64,000 nt of DNA from Psychrobacter sp. UBA3483 (GTDB lineage: Bacteria > Pseudomonadota > Gammaproteobacteria > Pseudomonadales > Moraxellaceae): positions 16,095 through 80,094 of the forward strand of contig NZ_DFQS01000037.1 of assembly GCF_002377905.1 (NCBI RefSeq), in the 5' to 3' direction. Position 1 is the first letter of the stretch; each line of letters opens with the position of its first letter. The notes under the pieces were generated by a model. It ran no database searches. It was not told the DNA's origin and saw only the letters and a list, made by a program, of their open reading frames with translations. The position numbers and the translations under genes were made by a program. Below, one piece after another: positions 28,508 to 37,144 of the stretch.

Positions 28508-29800
28508 ATGAAAAATAACCATACGCTCATTATCGGCGGCGGTATCGTCGGTGCAACCCTTGCGCTAAAACTGGCGCAAGCTGAAATGCCAGTGACCATT
28601 ATTGATGCGCGCCCTGAACGTAGCGAGGCAGATTGGCAGCAGGTGCTTGGCAAGCGGGATGCGCGCGTTTATGCATTAAGTCTTGCCAGTATCAACTTAC
28701 TCAAAGACGTGGGCGCTTGGCAAAAGATAGCGGCATCAGAGCGTAAAGCCGATTATTCGCAAATGCAGGTCTGGCAGCTAAATGGTCGCGGCGAGTTACT
28801 GTTCGGCGATAGTGATGATGCTAATAATAGTAATGACAGCAGTAACAGCAATCAAAACTCTGAGACAAAAATGCTCGGTAGTATGGTTGAGCCCGCAGTT
28901 ATTGAATATGCATTGTGGCAGCGTTTAACTGCCGCTGATGTCAGCCAGTATTTAACTGTTATCGATGGGCAAAAGGTTGTCGATATGGACTGGCTTGGTA
29001 GCGCACAAGGTTACCGTGTGACGCTAGATGACGGCACTGTGATTGACGTGCGTTTATTGGTTGGTGCTGACGGTCGCGGCTCGTTTGTACGCAGGCAGGC
29101 AGCCATTGAGCTCGATGTGCTTGATTATAAGCAAACGGCGATTTGCTGCGCCATTCAAACCGACAAGCCGCATCGCGCAACCGCCCGTCAAACCATGCTA
29201 CCGACTGGTACATTGGCATTGTTGCCGCTTGCTGATATTACTGATGAAGATAAAGCCAATCCGCAACATTGGCAGTCGATTGTATGGACATTGCCACGCA
29301 ATCAAGCATTGGCATTGTTAGAAGAGGCGCCGCGCTATATCGCTGATAAATTGGCTGCTGCCAGCAATTATGAGCTGGGTGCTATCCATCAGATTGAATC
29401 AATTGCCAGCTTTCCGTTAGCGGCGCAGCAAGCAAAAAGCTACGTCGCCGATAATTTAGTTTTAATCGGTGATGCGGCACATGGTGTACATCCGCTGGCA
29501 GGTCAGGGGCTGAATTTGGGCATGCTCGATGTGAAGGCATTAAGTGAACAACTCACCCATGACTATGCGCGTAGCGGAAATAAGCTGTGGGGTACGAACC
29601 AAACCTTGCGTAGCTATGAGCGTCTGCGTCGTCCACATAATAGTCTGATGATGCATAGCTTTTCGGCGCTTAATTGGCTGTTTGCCGGCTCGCTTGCTCA
29701 GATGCGTCCGATTCAACAACTTCGTAATGAAGGCATGTATCGCGTCAGCAAAATCAAACCATTGATGCGTCTGTTTGCTAAGCAGGCGAGTGGGGTTTAA
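28508..29800 (+). CDS. UbiI/UbiF-type FAD-dependent hydroxylase (ubiquinone biosynthesis)
   Basis: Second UbiH/UbiI/UbiF family enzyme, 430 residues. Seen: TLIIGGGIVGATLALKLAQ near 5, GADGRGSFVRRQAAIE near 186, and VLIGDAAHGVHPLAGQGLNLGMLD near 319. The sequence around the last motif, and ALW..L near the substrate region, is nearer to UbiI/VisC or UbiF than to UbiH. A Ser/Asn/Asp-rich insert occurs at about 100-120. ATG at 28508 after AAAGGATG. It was probably co-transcribed with the upstream ubiH-like gene before the IS arrived. Confidence 0.83.
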   Translation: MKNNHTLIIGGGIVGATLALKLAQAEMPVTIIDARPERSEADWQQVLGKRDARVYALSLASINLLKDVGAWQKIAASERKADYSQMQVWQLNGRGELLFGDSDDANNSNDSSNSNQNSETKMLGSMVEPAVIEYALWQRLTAADVSQYLTVIDGQKVVDMDWLGSAQGYRVTLDDGTVIDVRLLVGADGRGSFVRRQAAIELDVLDYKQTAICCAIQTDKPHRATARQTMLPTGTLALLPLADITDEDKANPQHWQSIVWTLPRNQALALLEEAPRYIADKLAAASNYELGAIHQIESIASFPLAAQQAKSYVADNLVLIGDAAHGVHPLAGQGLNLGMLDVKALSEQLTHDYARSGNKLWGTNQTLRSYERLRRPHNSLMMHSFSALNWLFAGSLAQMRPIQQLRNEGMYRVSKIKPLMRLFAKQASGV

Positions 29801-29817
29801 CTGAAAAGGAGTTTGCT

Positions 29818-30420
29818 ATGAAAAAAAGTATATATTCGGCGATTATTGTTTTTGGCAGCGCTTTGGTCTTATCCGCATGTCAAACTACGCCACAATTAGT
29901 TGCGGCTAATCAGCAAGCGCCTATCATAGCGCCCGTCGTTCCGGCGATTTTAGACTCAGATGGCGATGGCGTTCCTGACGACATCGACCAGTGTCCTGCT
30001 ACGCCGTGGAATGTAGTCATCGATGAAAGAGGCTGTCCTTTAGCGCCTATAGGGGTAGGTCTAAGAATGGAATATCGTGCTTTTTTTGACAAAGACAGTA
30101 GTAAGCTTTTGCCAAAGTACCAAGATGAACTGGATAAGGTCGGTATGAAAATGCAAGAGTACAAAGGCGCTATTCTATGGGTTGAAGGTCATAATTCAAG
30201 AACGGAGGTTGATAGCGCCGATTTAAACAATCCCAATTCGTTAGCGCAAGCTCGAGCTGATAATGTTAAAAACTATTTAATTTCAAAGTTTAACTTCGCT
30301 CCTGACCGCATCACTACGATTGAGTATGGGGCAAATAGACCGATTGCGCCATCCGATACTGAAGAAGGCAATATGCTTAATCGGCGAGTTTATGCACTTG
30401 CGACTGAACCTGATAAATAA
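29818..30420 (+). CDS. OmpA-family lipoprotein with thrombospondin-3-like repeat
   Basis: Exported lipoprotein: signal peptide with lipobox LSAC at residues 18-21. One calcium-binding TSP3-like unit, DSDGDGVPDDIDQCP, at about 47-61. An OmpA C-terminal (peptidoglycan-binding) domain follows at about 85-195, including the NRRV motif near its end. 200 residues. Likely anchors the outer membrane to peptidoglycan. RBS AAAAGGAG. Seventeen bases after the ubi gene and 68 before its paralogue. Confidence 0.88.
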   Translation: MKKSIYSAIIVFGSALVLSACQTTPQLVAANQQAPIIAPVVPAILDSDGDGVPDDIDQCPATPWNVVIDERGCPLAPIGVGLRMEYRAFFDKDSSKLLPKYQDELDKVGMKMQEYKGAILWVEGHNSRTEVDSADLNNPNSLAQARADNVKNYLISKFNFAPDRITTIEYGANRPIAPSDTEEGNMLNRRVYALATEPDK

Positions 30421-30488
30421 AAAATAACTTTATTAAAACGATTCGAGGCAACTCATAAAGTCTAATTAAATAAGGACTCCAATTCGAT

Positions 30489-31205
30489 ATGAAACTAAAT
30501 TTCTATCTAGTCAGCACCATTTTTTGTAGTTCTTTAGGGTTATCAGCGTGTCAAATCACTACAACTGCGCCGTCTAAAGAGTTACCTCAACATGAAAATA
30601 TCAGGACGATGCAAGCAGCGATTGATTCAGATGGTGACGGTGTGCTTGATGCTATAGACGAATGCCCTGAAACGCTACCTAACGTAGTAGTTGATACTAA
30701 AGGCTGTGAAATAATAATTGAGGGAGGCGAGGCGCTTGAGATGGAGTTTAGTGGATTTTTTCCATCCATGAGTAGTCAATTACCTGCTATTTATGATCCA
30801 GAATTCACAAAAATGGCAGAAAAAATCACCGAGTATCCAGAAGCCAGTGTTTTTATTTTTGGTCATGCAGCTACAAATGAAATAGATGAAGATGCTTTAG
30901 CAACTTTTGGTTTCGATTCTTTATCACGCAATCGCGCGCTAATTATTAAGAATAATTTAGTTTTGCAACATAATATCGATGCTAAGCGTATCCGTACTTA
31001 TGAGTGTTCAAATAAATTATTGGTTAAAGATACAGATTATATAAACCCTAGCTTTAGAGCGCTTAATTTGAAAGGTCTTGAGGCAAAACAACGCCGCGCA
31101 ACTTTAATGGCAAGTAGTGAAGTGCATGACTTAGAGAGTCTTGAATATGTGTCTTATATAAGAAGATACGGTAAGTACGCTAAGCATTGTGAACTGTTTG
31201 AATAA
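30489..31205 (+). CDS. OmpA-like lipoprotein, divergent paralogue
   Basis: Tandem relative of the preceding gene: same layout of lipobox LSAC, TSP3-like unit DSDGDGVLDAIDECPE (about 45-60) and an OmpA-like domain. The end of the domain is altered: NRRV is replaced by KQRRATL, and a C-terminal extension rich in Tyr, Glu and Arg brings it to 238 residues. Peptidoglycan binding may be weakened or changed. RBS AAGGA at 30472-30476, 12 bases before the ATG. Confidence 0.8.
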   Translation: MKLNFYLVSTIFCSSLGLSACQITTTAPSKELPQHENIRTMQAAIDSDGDGVLDAIDECPETLPNVVVDTKGCEIIIEGGEALEMEFSGFFPSMSSQLPAIYDPEFTKMAEKITEYPEASVFIFGHAATNEIDEDALATFGFDSLSRNRALIIKNNLVLQHNIDAKRIRTYECSNKLLVKDTDYINPSFRALNLKGLEAKQRRATLMASSEVHDLESLEYVSYIRRYGKYAKHCELFE

Positions 31206-31241
31206 TAACGACTGATTTTCATCAACCGTTAAAAGTTATCC

Positions 31242-32153
31242 TTACCCCAACGCCGAAAACAGCACCATTAGCACTGGCGAGACAATATTAATAATAAAGC
31301 CAAAACTAATCGCCAGTGGCACGACTTTTAGACCACCAGATTGTTGGATAATAGGCAGCGTAAAGTCTAAACTGGTTGCACCACCAAGACCGACCGCAGC
31401 TGATGGATATTTGCGCATAAAGACGGGAATAAATAATAGCGCAAAGAACTCACGTACCAAGTCATTAAATAGCGCCACACTGCCCCAAACCGCGCCATAA
31501 GCATCGGTCATGATAATCGCTGATAGCGAATACCAACCAAACCCTGATGCCAGTGCCAAACCTTTCGTCCATGACACGTCGCTGAACATCAGCGCAAAAA
31601 CAAGCCCGCCAACCAATATCGAGAGGGTAAAGATAATACTCATCTCGACGCCACGTTTATTGAGCAGTACTTCTTTAAGGGTAATCCCTGAGCCTTTTAG
31701 ACCAATACCAACCAGTAAGATTAGGACCATCAGCATTGCGGTCATGGTGTTTTCAGGCGGCATATAATCAGCCGGCAAGAAATAGCCGATGACCATGCCA
31801 ATCACCACACAAATTACTTGCGCCAAGCTACCACGAATACTAACGCGATGCTCTTTGGATTTGACGTTGGGTTTCTTTGCCTGCCACGGTCGCAGATGAT
31901 CAAATAACATCAGGGCAAATAAACCACTGCCAATTGTCAGTATCGATAGGATGGTGACGTACAGGGCGATTTCGCCTATTTGGCTACCCAGCCCTTCTAC
32001 TTGTGACAGCTCAATACCGATGAGGGCTAAGATGACATAAACCAAGTACGACAAGCCTTTATCAGCAAGCTTGGTCATTTTAGGATTGGAGGGGATGGCA
32101 AAGCCAATAAACATTGGCATTAAGACCAAAACAAGGGTAATCAGGCTTTGCAT
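31242..32153 (-). CDS. lysO: Lysine exporter LysO family membrane protein
   Basis: Inner-membrane exporter (YbjE/LysO family), about eight helices in 303 residues. Strong family marks: LASGFGWYSLSAIIMTDAYG, ALFNDLVREFFALLFIPV and GGATSLDFTLPIIQQSGG. The start is ATG at 32153, giving an N-terminus that lines up with E. coli LysO; a TTG nine codons upstream is less likely. Convergent with the OmpA-like pair. Confidence 0.9.
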   Translation of the reverse strand: MQSLITLVLVLMPMFIGFAIPSNPKMTKLADKGLSYLVYVILALIGIELSQVEGLGSQIGEIALYVTILSILTIGSGLFALMLFDHLRPWQAKKPNVKSKEHRVSIRGSLAQVICVVIGMVIGYFLPADYMPPENTMTAMLMVLILLVGIGLKGSGITLKEVLLNKRGVEMSIIFTLSILVGGLVFALMFSDVSWTKGLALASGFGWYSLSAIIMTDAYGAVWGSVALFNDLVREFFALLFIPVFMRKYPSAAVGLGGATSLDFTLPIIQQSGGLKVVPLAISFGFIINIVSPVLMVLFSALG

Positions 32154-32376
32154 GTCGGCAGACTCGTCAGTTTTAAACAAGGCGTTTTTGGGAGGGCTTT
32201 TCTAAGAAGTTGGGGATTGTATCATATTAGTTTGTAAATACGGTTATCAGCACGTCATATTCATCGCAAAATGTGACGGTTGTTTGAGTGGTAAATGACC
32301 TCTAAATGGCTGGTTATTCTTTACCTGATAAACTTTTGTTGCTACATTGAAGGCATCAAAGGTTTTGGCACGTATT

Positions 32377-35133
32377 ATGTCGCTATATCAACTCAAATCT
32401 CAATTCCAAGATCAATTGCGTCCTATAAGCGATACTCTAGCTGGGCAAGGTGTTACCGCCAACCAAGTGACGGTGTCAGCAGTATTGTTGAGTGTAGGAA
32501 CGGCCTATGTGATAGCTAAGCCCGCAGCCAAAAATCAAGCGCTATGGCTGTTAATGCCGTCATCGTTGTTTGTACGTATGGCGCTCAATGCTATTGATGG
32601 CATGATGGCGCGCGAGCACGGGCAGGCATCCAAACTTGGTGAAGTGCTTAATGAGGTGGGCGATATTGTTGCCGATATAGCATTATTAGCCAGTCTGTTG
32701 CCGCATGTTGATAATCAAGCAACGCCCGTTGGGCTGATAAATACCGCAGAAAAACTATCTCACAGTCAGCGCCATATTGTCGGCTTGATTGGTCTTAGTA
32801 TTGGTACCGAGCTACTGGGTATAGCCAGTCATACAGCGCTAGGTACTCGAGCCAATCATGGGCCTTTGGGCAAAAGTGACCGTGCTTTTTTGCTAGGTGT
32901 GCTTGGCACCTTGGTTGGTGTCAAAGTACCGTTATCACTATCACCTATTAGAATAGGGCAGCTGTCCATACTGACAGAAGCAATGCTCTTAAAAACTTGC
33001 TTCAATCGCTTGAGTTACATGGCGAGTTTATACGTAATGCGTAAACCGCCAGTGCCGAAATCAACACTGAGTGCCTTAAATACTTGTCATCATTCAAATA
33101 TTTCCAACCATGTTGAATTTTCTCCTAGCGTCATTGATGGTTTCATCGCTCATAACGCTTTACCTCATTCTTCTACTAATGCTTCTCTTTTGGAATCCAA
33201 TATTATGTCAGCGACCTCTAATAATGCAGAAAATAAAATAAATCTGCTTAACGATAGTAATCATAAAGACCCATCCCAAAAGACGTCATCAAAGAAACTC
33301 TCATCAAAGCAGTTCTCACCCAAAACTATTCATGGTGAAAGCAGTTATAACGCTTATGATGGCACGGCAATATATTATCGTTACTGGCTGACGATGCCTT
33401 TAGAGGCTATAAAACAAGCCAGTCAGCAACACACACAACAGCGCCAAGTCATTCTGCTACATCGTGGTCACGAGCATTCAGGACGATTGGAAGAGTTGGG
33501 GCAGCAGTTTTCCGTGGCGGGCTATCAGGTATTTGCTTGGGATGCACGCGGTAATGGGCGCTCAGGCGGTATCAAAGACCACGCCGAGAGCGTCACTGAG
33601 CTAGAGCGCGATTTAAACGACTTTGTGCAATTGGTCGTTGAACAAACTGGCATTGCCATTGACGATACTTTACTCATCGCCAGTAGTATCGGTGCGGTAC
33701 TCGCGGCAGCATGGGTACATGATTACGCGCCCAATATCCGCGGGATGATTTTGGGTACACCTGCATTGAAGATTCGTTTGTATTTACCCTTCGCCATACC
33801 ATCCTTAAAGGTAGCACGCGCACTCGGTTTGATGTCACGCGTGAGCAGCTACGTCAAAGCGCAAGTGCTGACCCATGATAAAGACGCGCAGCAAGCCTAT
33901 AATGCCGACCCGCTTATCTCCAATAGTATCTCGACTGACTTGCTCATTGATACTCATGCGACGGGTCAACGCTTGCTCGATGATGCTGGTGCAATTACCG
34001 TGCCGACGTTTGTATTGTGCGCAGGCAAGGATTATGTGGTCGATAAGCAGGCTGAACGTGAGTTTTATGAGGCGATTAATACGACTAATAAGCGTTGGCA
34101 ATTATATCCAGACAGCTATCATGCTATCTTTCATGAAACCAATAAAGCAGACGTCTTCGCTGATTGTCTTGAGTTCGCTGAGCAGGTATTCAGTACGGAC
34201 GTTAAAGCGCCTGATTTGAGCGCCGCTCATCTAAACAGTGCCAGTAAGGATAAGGTTGATCGCTTAGCGATTAAGCCTTTTAATCCAAGTTTTGCACTTA
34301 CGCGCTTTGCCATGCAAAAATTTGGTCATGTCAGCGATGCCATTGCTACTGGACTTGTGCATGGCTTTGATTCTGGTCATTCGCTCGATCATGTCTATTA
34401 TAATCAGCCGAGTGGTCAGAATAAATTTGGTCAGGCAGTCGATAAATTTTACTTAAACAATATTGGTTGGCAAGGTATTCGTATCCGCCGTGAGCATATA
34501 TTAGAGCTAGCACGTCAAGCTTTAGCAGATATTGAAGATAAGAACCAAAATAGCGCTAAGTTATACCAACCAAGATTGCTAGATATTGCTAGTGGGCATG
34601 GCTTTTATGCGTTTGATTTATTGACAGAGTTTACAGACTTGCATGCTGAGCTACGTGATTATGAGCAGCATAATATTCAAGCTTTACAGTCGAAAGCGCA
34701 GCAGCTAGAAATTGCTGATCGCGTGATTGCCTGTCAAAAAGATGCTTTTAACCCTGCCAGTTATATTAATGAGCAGGAAGAGACTGGCAGTGTCGATGAA
34801 ACAAAATTTGATATCGCCATTGCCTCTGGTGTTTTTGAATTGTTTTCTGACAATATGCTACCAACGACGGCTTTGGCGGGCATTTACGATAGTTTAAAAT
34901 CTGGTGGTTATTTACTTTATACCAATCAGCCTTGGCATCCTGAACAAGAATTTATCAGTAAAACCTTAAACAATCATCGTGGCAGCGATTGGGTGATGCG
35001 TTGTCGTTCACAAGCAGAGATGGATCAGTTGGTTGAAAATGCTGGCTTTCGAAAAATAGCGATGCGTATCGATCGCTTTGGTATTTTTACCGTGTCACTA
35101 GCGATTAAAGTCGCCTCATCCAATCATGAATAA
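32377..35133 (+). CDS. Fusion: CDP-alcohol phosphatidyltransferase + alpha/beta hydrolase + SAM methyltransferase (YnbA-YnbC fusion)
   Basis: Three domains in 918 residues. (1) About 1-215: membrane CDP-alcohol phosphatidyltransferase with D74-G75..A78-R79..G88..N92..D96; the third Asp of the usual motif is Asn. (2) About 320-590: alpha/beta hydrolase with HRGHEHSGR, WDARGNGRSGG, Ser437 in ASSIGA, CAGKDYVVD and DSYHAIFHE, so a full triad. (3) About 730-915: class I methyltransferase with LLDIASGHGFYAFDLL. A Ser/Asn-rich linker (about 225-310) joins 1 and 2. E. coli has YnbA and YnbC (hydrolase plus methyltransferase) as separate proteins. ATG 32377 is preferred to TTG 32347. Overlaps the next gene by 8 bases. 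Confidence 0.88.
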   Translation: MSLYQLKSQFQDQLRPISDTLAGQGVTANQVTVSAVLLSVGTAYVIAKPAAKNQALWLLMPSSLFVRMALNAIDGMMAREHGQASKLGEVLNEVGDIVADIALLASLLPHVDNQATPVGLINTAEKLSHSQRHIVGLIGLSIGTELLGIASHTALGTRANHGPLGKSDRAFLLGVLGTLVGVKVPLSLSPIRIGQLSILTEAMLLKTCFNRLSYMASLYVMRKPPVPKSTLSALNTCHHSNISNHVEFSPSVIDGFIAHNALPHSSTNASLLESNIMSATSNNAENKINLLNDSNHKDPSQKTSSKKLSSKQFSPKTIHGESSYNAYDGTAIYYRYWLTMPLEAIKQASQQHTQQRQVILLHRGHEHSGRLEELGQQFSVAGYQVFAWDARGNGRSGGIKDHAESVTELERDLNDFVQLVVEQTGIAIDDTLLIASSIGAVLAAAWVHDYAPNIRGMILGTPALKIRLYLPFAIPSLKVARALGLMSRVSSYVKAQVLTHDKDAQQAYNADPLISNSISTDLLIDTHATGQRLLDDAGAITVPTFVLCAGKDYVVDKQAEREFYEAINTTNKRWQLYPDSYHAIFHETNKADVFADCLEFAEQVFSTDVKAPDLSAAHLNSASKDKVDRLAIKPFNPSFALTRFAMQKFGHVSDAIATGLVHGFDSGHSLDHVYYNQPSGQNKFGQAVDKFYLNNIGWQGIRIRREHILELARQALADIEDKNQNSAKLYQPRLLDIASGHGFYAFDLLTEFTDLHAELRDYEQHNIQALQSKAQQLEIADRVIACQKDAFNPASYINEQEETGSVDETKFDIAIASGVFELFSDNMLPTTALAGIYDSLKSGGYLLYTNQPWHPEQEFISKTLNNHRGSDWVMRCRSQAEMDQLVENAGFRKIAMRIDRFGIFTVSLAIKVASSNHE

Positions 35134-36328
35134 TACGCATGCCAAACCCTATGAGCGTGTGCAGCTTTTTTCAGGGGGCGGTTCCCGTTTTGGCTATTAT
35201 TTAGGTAGCTATGCGGCATTGGTGGCTCATGATTTGACGCCGGATATTATTGTTGGCACTTGCGGTGGTAGTCTATCGGCTTATTTGGTTAATTTAGCGC
35301 CCGATCCCAGGGATTTGCAGGAGCTCATGTGCAGTCGTGAGTTGTATCGTGTCATTACTGCCATCAGACATGTCGCGCCAGACGAAGCCAATAAACGTTT
35401 AAAAATACGTTATATGGCTCAAGCTTTCAAGCGCTGGCGACTCACAAAACAAAAAGCTAACGGACAAAGACTGCAGCAAGCAGGTAACTATAAGCAGATT
35501 TTGGATGAATTGCAGCAGCTAGCGATGTTTCGAGTCGATAATGAGGAACAATGGCTTGACGAGTTGTCTGGTTTTTCTCTCAAGCACAATAATAATTTGT
35601 GTAATCCTACCGCGCCAGAGATAGCCATTATCGCCAGCCGCCTGTATCCAACAGCTAATCAAGGGATTACTGCTAGTAATTCTGTTCACAATGATTTTAG
35701 GCTACAAGAATTATTATTTGCCCCGCCGCGATTGGCAGCATTAGATCTCATCGCAGAAAAACTGAATTCACCGGCTCATACATTTGCTAATGGACGTATC
35801 AATCAGTCTGTCAAAATGCTGACCAAATGGGATTTTGCCCCTGCGATTCGTGCTTCTATGGCAGATATGTATTACTTACCACCGACGCATATTGCAGCCC
35901 TTGGTTGGTGTTTGGGCGGAGTGATTAATCTCACACCCATTGAGCTGGCGTGTCAATTGGGTCATAGCGTATTTGCAGAAACCAAGGCAGGTTATGATTC
36001 ATGGCTTGCCGCACCAGCCATTCAACGTGTTTTTGGTTTTGACCCCAACGAGCGTTTGGCACAGGTGCAGGGTTTTGATTCAACAGAAACGCTGCCACGC
36101 GCTGATTCTGTTAAAACCAGTCCTCGAGTGAATCAACCACATTGGTTACCTTTTGCAGATAATGCTCAGCAGTTGGCAAGACAGCATGTACAAAAGCGTT
36201 TTAACATCAGACAAATGACCGTTGAGCTCATCCACAGTGACTATGATGGCTTTGTGCGGCAAATGCAGGCGCAATGGCGGTATGGCTGTCAGCGAACCAC
36301 TGACTATATACAACAGCATAGCCTATGA
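35126..36328 (+). CDS. Patatin-like protein with altered catalytic dyad
   Basis: Patatin-fold acyl-hydrolase relative, 400 residues. The oxyanion loop is intact (FSGGGSRFGYYLGSYAAL, about 15-32). The nucleophile elbow reads GTCGGSLSA where patatins have GTSGG, so the nucleophilic Ser is Cys46 (codon TGC at 35261). The usual catalytic DGG region reads WCLGGVINLTPIELA, putting Leu263 where Asp is expected. It may be inactive, use Cys, or have another role. It overlaps the preceding fusion gene and the following SDR gene, so all three are one operon. Confidence 0.8.
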   Translation: MNNTHAKPYERVQLFSGGGSRFGYYLGSYAALVAHDLTPDIIVGTCGGSLSAYLVNLAPDPRDLQELMCSRELYRVITAIRHVAPDEANKRLKIRYMAQAFKRWRLTKQKANGQRLQQAGNYKQILDELQQLAMFRVDNEEQWLDELSGFSLKHNNNLCNPTAPEIAIIASRLYPTANQGITASNSVHNDFRLQELLFAPPRLAALDLIAEKLNSPAHTFANGRINQSVKMLTKWDFAPAIRASMADMYYLPPTHIAALGWCLGGVINLTPIELACQLGHSVFAETKAGYDSWLAAPAIQRVFGFDPNERLAQVQGFDSTETLPRADSVKTSPRVNQPHWLPFADNAQQLARQHVQKRFNIRQMTVELIHSDYDGFVRQMQAQWRYGCQRTTDYIQQHSL

Positions 36329-37137
36329 AGAATGCCACAAAGCCCGCCTCAATAGATAAACCACACATTATCGTCGTTGGTGGTACCAGTGGACTTGGTT
36401 TGGCATTGGCGCTGCATCATCAGGCGCTTGACTGGCAAGTGAGCGTGGTTGGTCATAGCACGGCAAAGATAGACCGTCTCAATAGTCAGTACCCCGATAT
36501 TGTTACTTATTGCTGTGATTTGACTGATAACGCGCAAACACAAAGTTTGTTAGAGAGCTTGTCAGATATCAGTTTTCAAAGAGTAGTTTATAGTGCGGGT
36601 AGTTATACTAATGAGCGTGTTCACCATCTGAGTCAAGCAGACAGTAATCAAATGCTCGCGATTAATCTGCAAGCGTTTGAGCAGGTTTTTAGATGGGCAA
36701 GTGAGCAATTAAGGCGGCAAAGCTGTGCGTTGGATATCAACGAAAACAGCAGCCTAAGCCTAATTTGTATTGCTTCTATAGCAGGTACTATCGATTATCC
36801 TTACGCCAGTCTTTATGCCAAAAGCAAACGTGCGATGATTGCCAATGCTAGCGCCTATCGTGCAGCACTTGCGCCTTATCGTATTCAAGTAAATTGCATC
36901 GCCTCGGGCTATATCGATACCCAAGCATTACGTGATTTGAATAATGGTGATGCTAGCCATAAGCCATTTATAATAAAGACACAAACGGCGGTTGAGAAGA
37001 TTATGCAAGCAGTTGATAAAGATATCGAGCTGGCCATATTTCCACGCTCTATGCGCTATATCACTCGGGCGCTAAACCATTTACCTAAGCCTTTGCTTAA
37101 CTGGATATTGCGCAATAAATTGGATAAAACCACTTGA
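36325..37137 (+). CDS. Short-chain dehydrogenase/reductase
   Basis: NAD(P)-dependent SDR, 270 residues. Nucleotide motif VVGGTSGLGLALA near 18 (TGxxxGxG variant), catalytic Ser in CIASIAGT near 150 and YAKSK (Tyr/Lys) near 167. The substrate is not evident; its place at the end of the lipid operon, overlapping the patatin-like gene by 4 bases, suggests a lipid-linked carbonyl or alcohol. Convergent with the cytidylyltransferase gene, 7 bases away. Confidence 0.87.
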   Translation: MKNATKPASIDKPHIIVVGGTSGLGLALALHHQALDWQVSVVGHSTAKIDRLNSQYPDIVTYCCDLTDNAQTQSLLESLSDISFQRVVYSAGSYTNERVHHLSQADSNQMLAINLQAFEQVFRWASEQLRRQSCALDINENSSLSLICIASIAGTIDYPYASLYAKSKRAMIANASAYRAALAPYRIQVNCIASGYIDTQALRDLNNGDASHKPFIIKTQTAVEKIMQAVDKDIELAIFPRSMRYITRALNHLPKPLLNWILRNKLDKTT

Positions 37138-37144
37138 TAACAGC

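Noticed and set aside
31242..32180. TTG at 32180 as the LysO start
   Set aside because: ATG at 32153 gives the family's usual N-terminus and length; the TTG has no convincing ribosome binding site.
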